Source of the DNA: Niallia alba
GTDB lineage: Bacteria; Bacillota; Bacilli; Bacillales; Cytobacillaceae
Length of the DNA stretch: 64,000 bases
Direction of reading: 5' to 3'
NCBI RefSeq assembly: GCF_012933555.1
Contig: NZ_JABBPK010000001.1
Coordinates: forward strand, 3,822,001 to 3,886,000
Shown here: positions 1 through 7,802 of the stretch, piece by piece
How the letters are laid out: each line of letters opens with the position of its first letter
How positions within the stretch are numbered: the stretch's first letter is position 1
Notes under the pieces: generated by a model
Database searches by the model: none
The model's input: the letters and a program-made list of their open reading frames with translations, nothing else
Told to the model about the DNA's origin: nothing
Position numbers and translations under genes: made by a program

Positions 1-40
1 AAGCTGTAGCTTACTGCCCATTAAGAGTGGGTAAATTATT
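1..40 (+). repeat. Repeat family A, 3' end only (cut by window edge)
   Basis: The first 40 bases match the right end of the family A intergenic repeat seen intact near 12.3, 19.4 and 36.3 kb: a CAGCTTGAG-like stretch, then TTACTGCCCRTTAAGAGTGG and a GATAAA-like tail. The left part lies outside the window. The rest of the leader to position 367 is AT-rich and holds only the possible chr promoter and a palindrome. Confidence 0.65.
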
Positions 41-260
41 TCATATCTACACCATTAAATTATTTTGCTATCATAATTTGAACTACTACTTTCTGAAAAC
101 GTTTAGACTTAAGGCAATAAGGAATAGTATAATGAGCCATTATTTACGAAAGCTAGGATGAAGATAACTCTTACTTAAATATATTTTTATTATTTTATTA
201 TATGTTGATTTATTTTTCAATGGATAAGATAGTCCAAATAAACTTTCTATTAGTATAGAT

Positions 261-323
261 TTAACATTTTCTTTAAACACATTAATAATAAATCGTGGTA
301 TTATAGTTACGTATCGTAATTAT
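261..323 (+). promoter_or_regulatory. Possible chr promoter and operator palindrome
   Basis: A TTAACA -35-like box (261-266) is followed after about 17-18 bases by an AT-rich -10-like stretch (about 284-290). Just downstream, 303-323 is an almost perfect 9-3-9 palindrome with arms ATAGTTACG and CGTAATTAT. Its position at or just after the expected transcription start would suit a repressor site, plausibly for the Lrp-type regulator encoded third in this operon. The link is inference. Confidence 0.4.
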
Positions 324-367
324 TTTTTCTATATCGTTACACTTGTTAAGAAAGGAGAAATAAATTC

Positions 368-934
368 ATGTATAAAGATTTAATTCTAGGCATGCTACGT
401 GCAGGTATTTTTGGATTTGGAGGAGGTCCTTCTGTCATTCCACTAATTCGTCACGAAGCGGTGACAAAATATAAATGGATGGATAATGAAGAATTTGGAG
501 ACGTATTAGCAATTGCCAATACACTCCCTGGGCCAATTGCTACTAAAATAGCCGCCTATTTAGGTTATCGCCAAAAGGGAACTGTCGGAGCAATCGTTAG
601 TGTTCTAGCTCACATATTACCGACTTGTTTGGCAATGGTATTCTTATTTTCCTTTATATCTATTCTTAGTCACTCACCAATAATAACAAGCATGATTTCA
701 GCAGTTGTTCCTGTAATTGCCGTCATGCTTGGCTTAATGGCATATGAATTTGGAGAAAAAGCAGTGAAAGGCCTGGGAATCTATGTGGGAATTGGACTTA
801 CCATTGTCTGTCTCATCCTCTTACAAACATTTTCCATTCATCCTGGTATTGTTGTGCTCGTTTTTCTTACCTATGGAGCATTCCATTTTAAACTAAAAGA
901 AAAATTTATACATAAGAAAGAAAGAGGCCAGTGA
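368..934 (+). CDS. Chromate transporter, CHR family, first half-size subunit
   Basis: A 188-residue membrane protein of the CHR family (PF02417). Single-domain CHR proteins work as a pair to export chromate from the cytoplasm. The N-terminal FGFGGGPSVIPL and the [15 protein letters not shown] motif are the family hallmarks, followed by several hydrophobic segments and a basic C-terminal tail. GAAAGGAG precedes the ATG. Its stop overlaps the next gene (931) by 4 bases, so the two subunits are translationally coupled. In B. subtilis the equivalent pair is ywrB/ywrA, next to the regulator ywrC. Chromate specificity is inferred from the family only. Confidence 0.9.
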   Translation: MYKDLILGMLRAGIFGFGGGPSVIPLIRHEAVTKYKWMDNEEFGDVLAIANTLPGPIATKIAAYLGYRQKGTVGAIVSVLAHILPTCLAMVFLFSFISILSHSPIITSMISAVVPVIAVMLGLMAYEFGEKAVKGLGIYVGIGLTIVCLILLQTFSIHPGIVVLVFLTYGAFHFKLKEKFIHKKERGQ

Positions 935-1476
935 ATATGATATTTGTCAGTATTTTTCTCAGTTTTCTTGTTGCTAATTTATTGGGATATGGAGGCGGTC
1001 CCGCTTCTATTCCGTTAATGTATGAAGAAATAGTAAATAGATATAATTGGTTATCCAACACTGAGTTTTCGAATATGTTAGCTTTTGCTAATGCCTTACC
1101 TGGTCCAATTGCGACAAAAATCGCTGCCTATGTAGGATTTGGAGTTGGTGGTTGGGGAGGGTTTTTTATTGCTTTACTTGCAACCATCCTCCCTTCAGCT
1201 ATAGCACTTATTTTTTTATTGAAAATAATGAGAAAACATCAGGATTCAGTGATTGTTAAAGGTATGACCCTTCTAGTTCAACCTGTCATAACAGCATTAA
1301 TGCTAGTTTTGACCTTTGAAATGTTTCAGGATTCCTATCATTCCATAGGTATTATTCAATCAGGTGTTATTGCATTAGTTGCATTTTTATTGCTACAAAA
1401 ATGGAAGGTGCATCCCGCATTTGTCATTATACTTGCCTTTCTTTACGGTGGCCTCATTGTTCCTCACTTAAGTTAA
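931..1476 (+). CDS. Chromate transporter, CHR family, second half-size subunit
   Basis: The 181-residue partner of the preceding gene, with the same CHR landmarks: [14 protein letters not shown] near the N-terminus and [16 protein letters not shown] around residues 55-70, then four or five hydrophobic helices. The two subunits are clearly paralogous, as expected for a split CHR transporter whose halves have opposite membrane orientation. It starts inside the end of the upstream gene (ATGA-type overlap) and is followed 37 bases later by an Lrp-family regulator read in the same direction. Confidence 0.9.
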   Translation: MNMIFVSIFLSFLVANLLGYGGGPASIPLMYEEIVNRYNWLSNTEFSNMLAFANALPGPIATKIAAYVGFGVGGWGGFFIALLATILPSAIALIFLLKIMRKHQDSVIVKGMTLLVQPVITALMLVLTFEMFQDSYHSIGIIQSGVIALVAFLLLQKWKVHPAFVIILAFLYGGLIVPHLS

Positions 1477-1513
1477 ACAATTAAGGCGAAGAAAATTAGT
1501 TGGAGGATTTTTT

Positions 1514-1990
1514 ATGGATAAAAAGTTTTATGTTCCTAATATAAAATTAGATAAAATTGATCGACATATTTTGTCCTTGCTTCACGAGAATAGCCGGATC
1601 TCCTATACAGATATCGGAAAAGAAATTGGGATTTCTCGAGTTGCTGTTCAAACAAGAGTAAATACTTTATTTGAAAATGGCATAATTGAGAAGTTCACAA
1701 CTGTTATTAATCCTGCTAAAGTTGGGAAAACGGTCTCTGCTTTCTTTAATGTTGATGTAGAACCTCAATACTTAGAAAGCGTGGCTAATACACTTGCAGA
1801 TGATCCTGCGGTTACAAGTCTGTACCATATGACAGGTCCAAGTAAATTACATATGCATGGAATATTTATTGATAACCAAGAAATGGAGTCCTTTCTCACA
1901 AATAAATTGTATGCAATAAAAGGTGTTGTTAGTGTAGACTGTCAAATTCTTATCAAACGATATAAGAGCAGAATCGGCATGAAGCTATAA
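1514..1990 (+). CDS. Lrp/AsnC family transcriptional regulator (ywrC-like)
   Basis: 158 residues. An N-terminal winged helix ([20 protein letters not shown], then [19 protein letters not shown]) is followed by a C-terminal Lrp/AsnC ligand-binding domain. A GTTGGAGGA ribosome site lies just upstream. It is in an operon with two CHR subunits; in B. subtilis the homologous regulator YwrC (ChrS) controls the neighbouring chromate transporter genes, so a local regulatory role is likely. Here the regulator is last rather than first in the operon. The palindrome at 303-323 is the best candidate operator. The inducer is unknown. Confidence 0.85.
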   Translation: MDKKFYVPNIKLDKIDRHILSLLHENSRISYTDIGKEIGISRVAVQTRVNTLFENGIIEKFTTVINPAKVGKTVSAFFNVDVEPQYLESVANTLADDPAVTSLYHMTGPSKLHMHGIFIDNQEMESFLTNKLYAIKGVVSVDCQILIKRYKSRIGMKL

Positions 1991-2017
1991 AAAACTTCTA
2001 TCAGTGGAGTTTTAAGA

Positions 2018-2388
2018 GAAGCTGGGACATAAGTATTTTCAACCAAATAACCCCGAACGATTATACGTACATGCTAAGAAAGGTTCGTATAATTGTTTGG
2101 GGTTTATTCATTTTAAGAAAGAATATTTGTGGTTATTACCCGCAGACTGAATGATATGCTCCCATAGGAGTCTCCGTGTATTCAGTCTGCTTTGTATTAC
2201 CCATTATATTTTCTTTTTAAAAAATGGTGGAACGAAACAACCTTTAAAAACGGAGTGAAATGGAGCGGAGGACACTCAACTCCTGCAGAAAGGGAGTGTC
2301 TGTAGCGTAATGGAACGAGTTGGTTTCGCTACTAAATGAGAAATGATTCCTCTTTATCTATTATATATTTTGTTTTGTCCCAACCTCT
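2018..2388 (-). repeat. Repeat family B, copy 1 (long intergenic repeat)
   Basis: A ~370 bp intergenic repeat whose reverse complement matches 38846-39288. Its outer ends are similar inverted sequences (GCTGGGACAT at 2021, TTTTGTCCCAACC at the right). Inside are an inverted module around CAGACTGAAT..ATTCAGTCTG, a GGAGCGGAGGACACTC block, and a strong hairpin at about 2051-2104 (CCCCGAAC..GTTTGGGG arms). A short family A fragment (1991-2016) abuts it. No coding frame is credible. It may also end transcription from both flanking genes. Confidence 0.75.
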
Positions 2389-2400
2389 TTGTGATCAACG

Positions 2401-2958
2401 CTAATACAGTTCTCTTAGCTGTGCCCAATCATTAATACGATTAAACTCAAGATGCTGATTATATGGATGATCTTTCACATAAAGCTTTGTTGATTGTTCT
2501 TGAAGTGTTTCCAGTACAGCTGGCTTATCATCAAAATAATAGTCTAACTTAAGCGCTTGGATGATAGCTATTTTTTCATGATCTTCCATTCCGCAATAAA
2601 AATGACTATCCAAAATTGGAAAACCTACTTCTCTCATCCAATCTTTCGTTTTTTCTGCAAATTGTTTTTTCCGTGCCGTAATATAATAAACCTCATGACC
2701 ATGACTTACAAGCTCATTTAGTGTTTCTATTGCTGATGGAAAAGGGGGACAAGTTGTAAAGTAAATCTCTTCCCTAAGGGAATCCCATAATTGCTTTCCT
2801 TCAATAGCATTTAATCCAAATGGTTCATGAATTTCGACTGTTTTTAATGCATGGAAGCTTTCTAACGTAATATTCTTCTTTAACTTTTTATTATAAAGTT
2901 CAAAAGCATGCTGCCTTAAATTGATAAGTGTATCATCTATATCAAACCCAAACTTCAT
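2401..2958 (-). CDS. HAD-family nucleotidase/phosphatase (NT5C/YorS-like)
   Basis: A 185-residue haloacid-dehalogenase hydrolase. Motif I is DIDDTL at residues 6-11, motif II is YYITAR around 90, and motif IV is YYFDDKP around 142. Size and motifs fit the 5'(3')-deoxyribonucleotidase (NT5C) group, which dephosphorylates nucleotide-like monophosphates. It is the last gene of a tight minus-strand operon ribA-ribD-HAD (20-base gap to ribD). This suggests it may dephosphorylate the RibD product 5-amino-6-ribitylaminouracil phosphate, although the known phosphatases for that step belong to another HAD branch. Substrate is inference. Confidence 0.75.
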   Translation of the reverse strand: MKFGFDIDDTLINLRQHAFELYNKKLKKNITLESFHALKTVEIHEPFGLNAIEGKQLWDSLREEIYFTTCPPFPSAIETLNELVSHGHEVYYITARKKQFAEKTKDWMREVGFPILDSHFYCGMEDHEKIAIIQALKLDYYFDDKPAVLETLQEQSTKLYVKDHPYNQHLEFNRINDWAQLRELY

Positions 2959-2978
2959 TGACTTCCTCCATAGAATTA

Positions 2979-4079
2979 CTATTTATTACTCACAGGATAA
3001 GCTGTTATTTTAATATCTGCTCCAACCCATTCCGTCTTTTCAAAACGTAATGGTACAGCCTCCTCTACTTTATCAATATCTTCTCCTCTAAATGGCGTAT
3101 AGGAATTTGTACCACCTACTATTTTAGGGGCAATATATACTAGATACTTGTTAATAAGTCCTTGCCGCATAAAGCTTGCATTTACTTCACTTCCGCCTTC
3201 AAGAAGAATATCCGTAATTCCGCGCTTATATAATTCCTTTAATGCTATTTTTAAATCTAATTGCCCATTAATAGAAGGAACTGTCAATAGGTCTACTCCC
3301 TTTTCTTCCAAAGCAATTGCTTTGGAAGAATGAGCAATTGCAGAAGTTACAATAATTGTCTTCGCTTCCTTACAATCTGTTATGTGAGCTTCTAAAGGAG
3401 TCCTTAAATTAGCATCCAAAATAATACGAATAGGATTTTTTGATGGTCCCTCTAATCGGGTTGTCAATCTAGGATTATCTGCTAATACTGTTCCAATACC
3501 AACTAAAATACCATCCACTTCGTTTCTTAAAAGATGGACTTCCTTTCTTGCCGCTTCACCCGTAATCCATTGGCTATGTCCAGTATGAGTAGCAATTTTT
3601 CCATCTAAAGTCATTGCAACCTTGGAAATGACAAACGGAGTTCCGTGAATCATATTATGGATAAAACGCTCATTTAATTGTTGGGCCTCTTTTTGTAAGA
3701 TTCCAACTTCAACCTCAATTCCCGCTTCTCTTAAGATGTTAATTCCCCTACCCGCTACTTGTGGATTAGGATCTTCTGTTGCCACTACTACCCTTTTCAC
3801 CCCAGATTCTTTAACCAAAAGTGCACATGGCGGCGTTTTTCCATAGTGTGAGCAAGGCTCTAATGTAACATAAAGGGTTGCATCTTTTGCATGGTCTCCT
3901 GCCATTCTAAAAGCATGGACTTCAGCATGTGGTTCTCCAGCTTTCCGATGAAGACCTGTGCCGACAATTACTCCATCCTTTACAATCACAGCTCCCACCA
4001 CTGGATTCGGATTTGTCTTCCCTAGTGCTGATGCTGCAAGTTCCAACGCCATTCTCATATAATCTTGATCAAGCTTCAT
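2979..4079 (-). CDS. ribD: Riboflavin biosynthesis bifunctional deaminase/reductase RibD
   Basis: 366 residues, normal length. The N-terminal zinc deaminase domain has PHAEVHAF (about residues 50-57) and PCSHYGKTPPC (74-84). The C-terminal reductase domain carries DGKIATHTGHSQWITG near 155 and a late LLEGGSEVNASF. It converts the GTP cyclohydrolase II product to 5-amino-6-ribitylaminouracil 5'-phosphate. It lies 11 bases after a ribA-like gene and 20 bases before a HAD phosphatase. No ribE or ribH follows, unlike the B. subtilis ribDEAH operon, so this may be a second, special-purpose copy. Confidence 0.92.
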   Translation of the reverse strand: MKLDQDYMRMALELAASALGKTNPNPVVGAVIVKDGVIVGTGLHRKAGEPHAEVHAFRMAGDHAKDATLYVTLEPCSHYGKTPPCALLVKESGVKRVVVATEDPNPQVAGRGINILREAGIEVEVGILQKEAQQLNERFIHNMIHGTPFVISKVAMTLDGKIATHTGHSQWITGEAARKEVHLLRNEVDGILVGIGTVLADNPRLTTRLEGPSKNPIRIILDANLRTPLEAHITDCKEAKTIIVTSAIAHSSKAIALEEKGVDLLTVPSINGQLDLKIALKELYKRGITDILLEGGSEVNASFMRQGLINKYLVYIAPKIVGGTNSYTPFRGEDIDKVEEAVPLRFEKTEWVGADIKITAYPVSNK

Positions 4080-4090
4080 ACCTATTCTCC

Positions 4091-4828
4091 TTAAATGGTC
4101 ACCGTATTTTTCAAGGGAATATGACCAGATTTATTAACTTTTGTCTTTAAATAATTCTCATTATAAGAAGAAACATCCCCCCATAACGGAACATTTTCTT
4201 CAGCTGTTAGCCCCAGTTTCTTAAGAGCTTCTAGCTTTTTAGGATTGTTGGTTATTAATTTCACTGGCTTTTGACGAAGAAATTGAAGTACTTTAAGAGG
4301 TGCTTCATAGCTTCTCAAATCATCTGGGAAATCAAGTGCAAGATTCGCTTCTACTGTATCGAAACCATTTTCTTGTAAAAGGTACGCAAGGGATTTTGTA
4401 AATAATCCAATACCTCTTCCTTCATGATTGGCTAAATAAAAGAGTGCGCCATTTCCATTCTCCACAATCATTCTCATAGATTCTTTTAATTGATATCCAC
4501 AATCACACCGTTTACTACCGAAAATGTCGCCCGTATGACAAATGCTATGCATACGTATTAATGCATTTTCTTCTGATGCGAAGTCCCCATACACTAAAAC
4601 AGATGATTGTTGATAATCTGCTAAATCTAGAGCTGGTAAGGAACGAAGAACTTCTTCTTTCGTTTCATTTTTATTTATTGGTAACCATGTATACCATTGA
4701 AAAGTAACCACTTGATCATCTAATTGAACTGGCAGTTTCACTGGTCCAACTAAGCTTAAATTCTGTTCTTCATTAAATGCGATTATTTCCATTTTATCTT
4801 GAAGAAGATCGATAATATTTTGATCCAT
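4091..4828 (-). CDS. ribA: Divergent GTP cyclohydrolase II (stand-alone RibA-like)
   Basis: 245 residues, a single GTP cyclohydrolase II domain without the RibB half found in B. subtilis RibBA. The three zinc cysteines are intact (HSICHTGDIFGSKRCDCG), as are EGRGIGLF, DTVEANLAL, TNNPKKLEAL and the C-terminal NENYLKTK. Several usually constant positions differ: HSEC is HSIC, the RQEGRG segment is ANHEGRG with one extra residue, and DLRDY is DLRSY. The family opens the GTP ring and releases formate. Changes at conserved positions suggest a paralogue whose product or specificity may differ. First gene of ribA-ribD-HAD. Confidence 0.8.
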   Translation of the reverse strand: MDQNIIDLLQDKMEIIAFNEEQNLSLVGPVKLPVQLDDQVVTFQWYTWLPINKNETKEEVLRSLPALDLADYQQSSVLVYGDFASEENALIRMHSICHTGDIFGSKRCDCGYQLKESMRMIVENGNGALFYLANHEGRGIGLFTKSLAYLLQENGFDTVEANLALDFPDDLRSYEAPLKVLQFLRQKPVKLITNNPKKLEALKKLGLTAEENVPLWGDVSSYNENYLKTKVNKSGHIPLKNTVTI

Positions 4829-4944
4829 TCGAAAATCCCCTTTTTGTCGTATTATTCCTTCATGTATCAGCTAATATATCACTTATAAATAAATTTCATC
4901 TTATAGTTTGTGAAAAAAGAATTTAGATTATTAATCCCCTTTTC

Positions 4945-4965
4945 ACTTACTATGCGTAAGTAAGT
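4945..4965. promoter_or_regulatory. 21 bp palindrome upstream of ribA (candidate operator)
   Basis: Perfect 7-7-7 inverted repeat with arms ACTTACT and AGTAAGT around ATGCGTA, 117 bases upstream of the ribA start and 290 bases before the divergent tetR gene. Size and symmetry resemble a TetR or MarR family site. The other parts of this 424-base gap (4829-5253) are AT-rich and hold the tetR promoter. No FMN riboswitch was recognised. Confidence 0.4.
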
Positions 4966-5174
4966 TTACAATCATAAGAAATTAACGTCAAGTAATCAGC
5001 TCTTTTAAACATTATAAACCAATTGGATTACTCAACTTTTGTTCTTAAATCTTTTCTGACTACTATCATATAGCAAATCCCTCATTCATACAATTCGAAA
5101 ATTCTCTACTTCTCACCAAAGAGCTGCGAAGAAAAGCTCTATTAATTGATTTTTCTTTTCATTTACTATATAAT

Positions 5175-5220
5175 TTGACTAACTAGTCACAAATTCAATA
5201 TCATTATGACCGTTTAGTCA
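5175..5220 (+). promoter_or_regulatory. tetR promoter with two operator palindromes
   Basis: TTGACT (5175-5180) and TATCAT (5199-5204), spaced 18 bases, form a SigA-type promoter. Two related 14 bp palindromes lie on it: TGACTAACTAGTCA at 5176-5189 over the -35 and TGACCGTTTAGTCA at 5207-5220 just past the -10, 31 bases apart (about three helical turns). This is the classic layout of TetR autorepression. The gene starts 34 bases further on. Confidence 0.65.
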
Positions 5221-5253
5221 ACTTTACTTCCTATATGCACAGGAGGAAATTAC

Positions 5254-6129
5254 GTGAAAGAAAAAGAAAAAATAATTATCGATTCTGCGATAAAATTTTT
5301 TGCGCAAAAAGGCTTTTCTTCTACATCTGTACAAGAAATTGCAAGTGATTGTGGGATATCAAAAGGTGCCTTTTATTTATACTTTAAATCAAAAGATTCC
5401 CTTCTTTATAAAATCTTACAATATTATTATGATGAACTGATCGAAACACTTGAAGAAATTAGTCAAAGGCCAGTCCCATCTAGAGATAAATATATAGATC
5501 AACTGACCTTTATGTTCGATCACGCATTAAAGCATAAAGAGTTTATCATTATGCAATCAAAAGAACAGGCAATTCCTTTAAACAATTCTATTAAGGAACT
5601 CTTAGCAAAAATGCAAGCAGAACTGCAAGACTATAATCTAAAAGGTCTCCTTGCTATTTATGGGGAAGAGAAGAAGAAATACCTTTTAGATTTGCTTATT
5701 ATCCAAGATGGACTTATTCATTCTTTTTTGAAAGTTTCGATTTTAGATTCCATTAATGTCTCGTCCAAAGATATTGCCAGTTACTTATTAAAAAGATTAG
5801 ATTCCATTATAACGGATATGGTAAAAGAGAACGAGCATCCTCTCTTTTCCAATGTTTTTCTTAAATATATTATTAAGAAGCCTGCTATCAACTTTATGGA
5901 AGATAATCATCAACATATAGTAGATGCTATTAACTCTATTCAAAAGAAAATGGAGCATATTGCAAATAAGGAAGAGATAGAAGTAACATTGGAAGTATTA
6001 ATGACAGAAATCCATGCAGAAGAACCAAGAGTCCCAATTATCAAGGGAATGCTTTATAACTTGAATGGTTATGATGACTTTCAAACAGAACAAAAAAAGA
6101 TTGCTGATTATTATCAGATAGAACTTTGA
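5254..6129 (+). CDS. TetR/AcrR family transcriptional regulator
   Basis: 291 residues, long for the family. The N-terminal HTH reads AIKFFAQKGFSSTSVQEIA then GISKGAFYLYFKSKDSLL, very typical of TetR. The C-terminal region is a helical ligand-binding domain with no recognised ligand. It starts at GTG after AGGAGG. Length and style recall B. subtilis YerO, the repressor of the SwrC efflux pump, but no efflux gene follows here. Two 14 bp palindromes over its own promoter point to autoregulation. A terminator separates it from the downstream K+ channel. Confidence 0.85.
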   Translation: MKEKEKIIIDSAIKFFAQKGFSSTSVQEIASDCGISKGAFYLYFKSKDSLLYKILQYYYDELIETLEEISQRPVPSRDKYIDQLTFMFDHALKHKEFIIMQSKEQAIPLNNSIKELLAKMQAELQDYNLKGLLAIYGEEKKKYLLDLLIIQDGLIHSFLKVSILDSINVSSKDIASYLLKRLDSIITDMVKENEHPLFSNVFLKYIIKKPAINFMEDNHQHIVDAINSIQKKMEHIANKEEIEVTLEVLMTEIHAEEPRVPIIKGMLYNLNGYDDFQTEQKKIADYYQIEL

Positions 6130-6144
6130 GTATATTCTACTAAA

Positions 6145-6175
6145 AAACTTTCATTTGATTATGAAAGTTTTTTTA
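6145..6175 (+). terminator. Terminator after tetR
   Basis: 10 bp stem AAACTTTCAT/ATGAAAGTTT, 6-base loop, followed by a T run. It lies 15 bases after the stop. Confidence 0.85.
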
Positions 6176-6219
6176 TTGGTCAATAATGCAAAGGATAACA
6201 ACTTTATGAGGTGTTTACT

Positions 6220-7209
6220 TTGCCTAATTCTATACTTTCTAGATTCTTAAGATTACCGTTAAGTATTCGTGTATTAACAATTTCTTTAACTATTATTATC
6301 CTATTCGGTTTCTTTATCACCTTTATTGAACCAGAAACATTTCCCACTATATTTGAAGGAATCTGGTGGGCGATTATTACGACTTCCACAGTTGGCTATG
6401 GTGATTATGCTCCCATTACCGTTTTGGGGAGAATAACAGGAATGTTATTAATATTAACAGGGGTAGGATTCCTTTCGACCTATTTAGTGACATTAGCTAC
6501 TGCGGCTGTAGCTAAACAAAATGCTTATCTAGAAGGAAAAACGACTTATAAAGGGCAAAACCACTTGATTATCATTGGGTGGAATGAACGGTCAAAGCTG
6601 ATTATTCATTCTATTATTAAAGACCAGGAAAATATCCCTATTACATTAGTTGATGAGTCTTTAACAACCAATCCAGTGCCAGAAACCATTCACTTCGTAA
6701 GAGGCAATTCAAACTTAGACAGCGTCCTGCTGAAAGCAAATATAATGACCGCTAGTAAGGTTATTATTACAGCTGATCAAAACAAAGAAGAGTTACAAGC
6801 TGACATGCATTCAATATTGTCGTTACTTGCGATAAAAGGTTTGAATGCTAAGATACCATGTATTGTTGAAATACTAACTGCAGAACAAATCCAGAACGCT
6901 AAAAGAGCTGGTGCAGATGAAATTATTGAGACAAATAGTTTAACGAGCTTTGTTATGCACAATAGTTTAACTTCTCAAGATACAATGATTGCATTTCTGG
7001 AGCTTTTAAATCAACTGAAGGATAAGAAGCTTCAATTTATCCCTTTAACAAATATTCATGGTGAATTAGGAGACTATTTGATATTAAACAATTATTTATT
7101 AGCAGATGGAAAGCTATTATTAGGGGTGAAAAGAGGGGGGACTAGTTACCTTAATCCTAATCCTGCATTCCAGTTTGAAGAGAATGATGAATTAATTATT
7201 ATCACTTAG
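6220..7209 (+). CDS. yugO: Two-TM potassium channel with RCK (TrkA-N) domain, YugO-like
   Basis: About 329 residues. The first helix (about residues 15-40) and a pore loop with TTSTVGYGDYAP (selectivity filter TVGYGD) precede a second helix, then a cytoplasmic TrkA-N/RCK domain (HLIIIGWNERSK) and a RCK C-terminal part. Family role: gated K+ efflux; B. subtilis YugO mediates K+ signalling in biofilms and sits near pgi as here. GAGGTG at 6208-6213 favours a TTG start at 6220 over the GTG at 6211, which overlaps the ribosome site. The small upstream gene mstX is not seen. Confidence 0.85.
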   Translation: MPNSILSRFLRLPLSIRVLTISLTIIILFGFFITFIEPETFPTIFEGIWWAIITTSTVGYGDYAPITVLGRITGMLLILTGVGFLSTYLVTLATAAVAKQNAYLEGKTTYKGQNHLIIIGWNERSKLIIHSIIKDQENIPITLVDESLTTNPVPETIHFVRGNSNLDSVLLKANIMTASKVIITADQNKEELQADMHSILSLLAIKGLNAKIPCIVEILTAEQIQNAKRAGADEIIETNSLTSFVMHNSLTSQDTMIAFLELLNQLKDKKLQFIPLTNIHGELGDYLILNNYLLADGKLLLGVKRGGTSYLNPNPAFQFEENDELIIIT

Positions 7210-7242
7210 CCTAAGTGAAGTTATTTAATAATAGATTATTTT

Positions 7243-7288
7243 CTGAGGCATACTACTCGCTTTTCAAGAAACAAAAAGTATGCCTCAG
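7243..7288. terminator. Bidirectional terminator between yugO and the copper protein gene
   Basis: Perfect 12 bp stem CTGAGGCATACT/AGTATGCCTCAG. A second hairpin (about 7288-7316, AGAAGCTTAAGGAT arm) follows and runs into the end of the convergent gene, covering its stop codon. Confidence 0.65.
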
Positions 7289-7305
7289 AAGCTTAAGGAT
7301 TATCC

Positions 7306-7638
7306 TTAAGCTTCTAAAAAAGTTTTGCAAGCATTAGCGCACTCCATACAAATTTCTGCACAATATTGGCAATGGCGATGGTCATGTTTCTTGCATTCGC
7401 TAGCGCAATCGGTACATACAGATAAGCAAATCTCCGCAAACTCTTTTGCATATGGAGACTTTCTAATAATAGCTTGTTCTAAATAACTACAAAACTGTAT
7501 ACATTCTCTATTGGCATGAATACAATCAAGCATTGGTGTTACCTTCTCACTTGCTAAACATTCATTTAGACAATGGTTACAAACAATCATACATTCCTGT
7601 AATGTTTTAATTAATAACTGTTCTTTTTCCACAAGCAT
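7306..7638 (-). CDS. Four-helix-bundle copper-binding protein (YhjQ/DUF326-like)
   Basis: 110 residues with 16 cysteines, mostly in CxxxC and CxxC spacings along predicted helices (CMIVCNHCLNEC near the N-terminus, CSYLEQ midway, CLSVCTDCASEC and CQYCAEICMECANAC at the end) plus HDHRHC. This matches the cysteine-lined four-helix bundles of the YhjQ/Csp type, which store Cu(I). No signal peptide, so cytosolic as in Csp3-type proteins. AAGGAGG precedes the ATG by 8 bases. Monocistronic. Copper as the metal is inferred from the family. Confidence 0.8.
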   Translation of the reverse strand: MLVEKEQLLIKTLQECMIVCNHCLNECLASEKVTPMLDCIHANRECIQFCSYLEQAIIRKSPYAKEFAEICLSVCTDCASECKKHDHRHCQYCAEICMECANACKTFLEA

Positions 7639-7743
7639 CCCTACTTCCTCCTTCTAATACCTATTTCTATTTATTTAACCTTTCATGAAACCTTTAAACA
7701 TTTTGAAAAGCGAAATGGCATCAATAGAATAGAAAGAGAAACT

Positions 7744-7786
7744 AAAAAAACTATCGGTAACCCTCATTTTCTGAGTTTACCGATAG
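7744..7786 (-). terminator. Terminator after pgi
   Basis: Stem CTATCGGTAA/TTTACCGATAG. On the minus strand it is followed by a T run; it lies just past the pgi stop. Confidence 0.85.
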
Positions 7787-7802
7787 CTTCATCACTACAA
7801 TC

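Noticed and set aside
4829-5253. FMN riboswitch upstream of ribA
   Set aside because: I looked for the conserved RFN blocks on the minus strand and saw none; only the 21 bp palindrome and AT-rich DNA.
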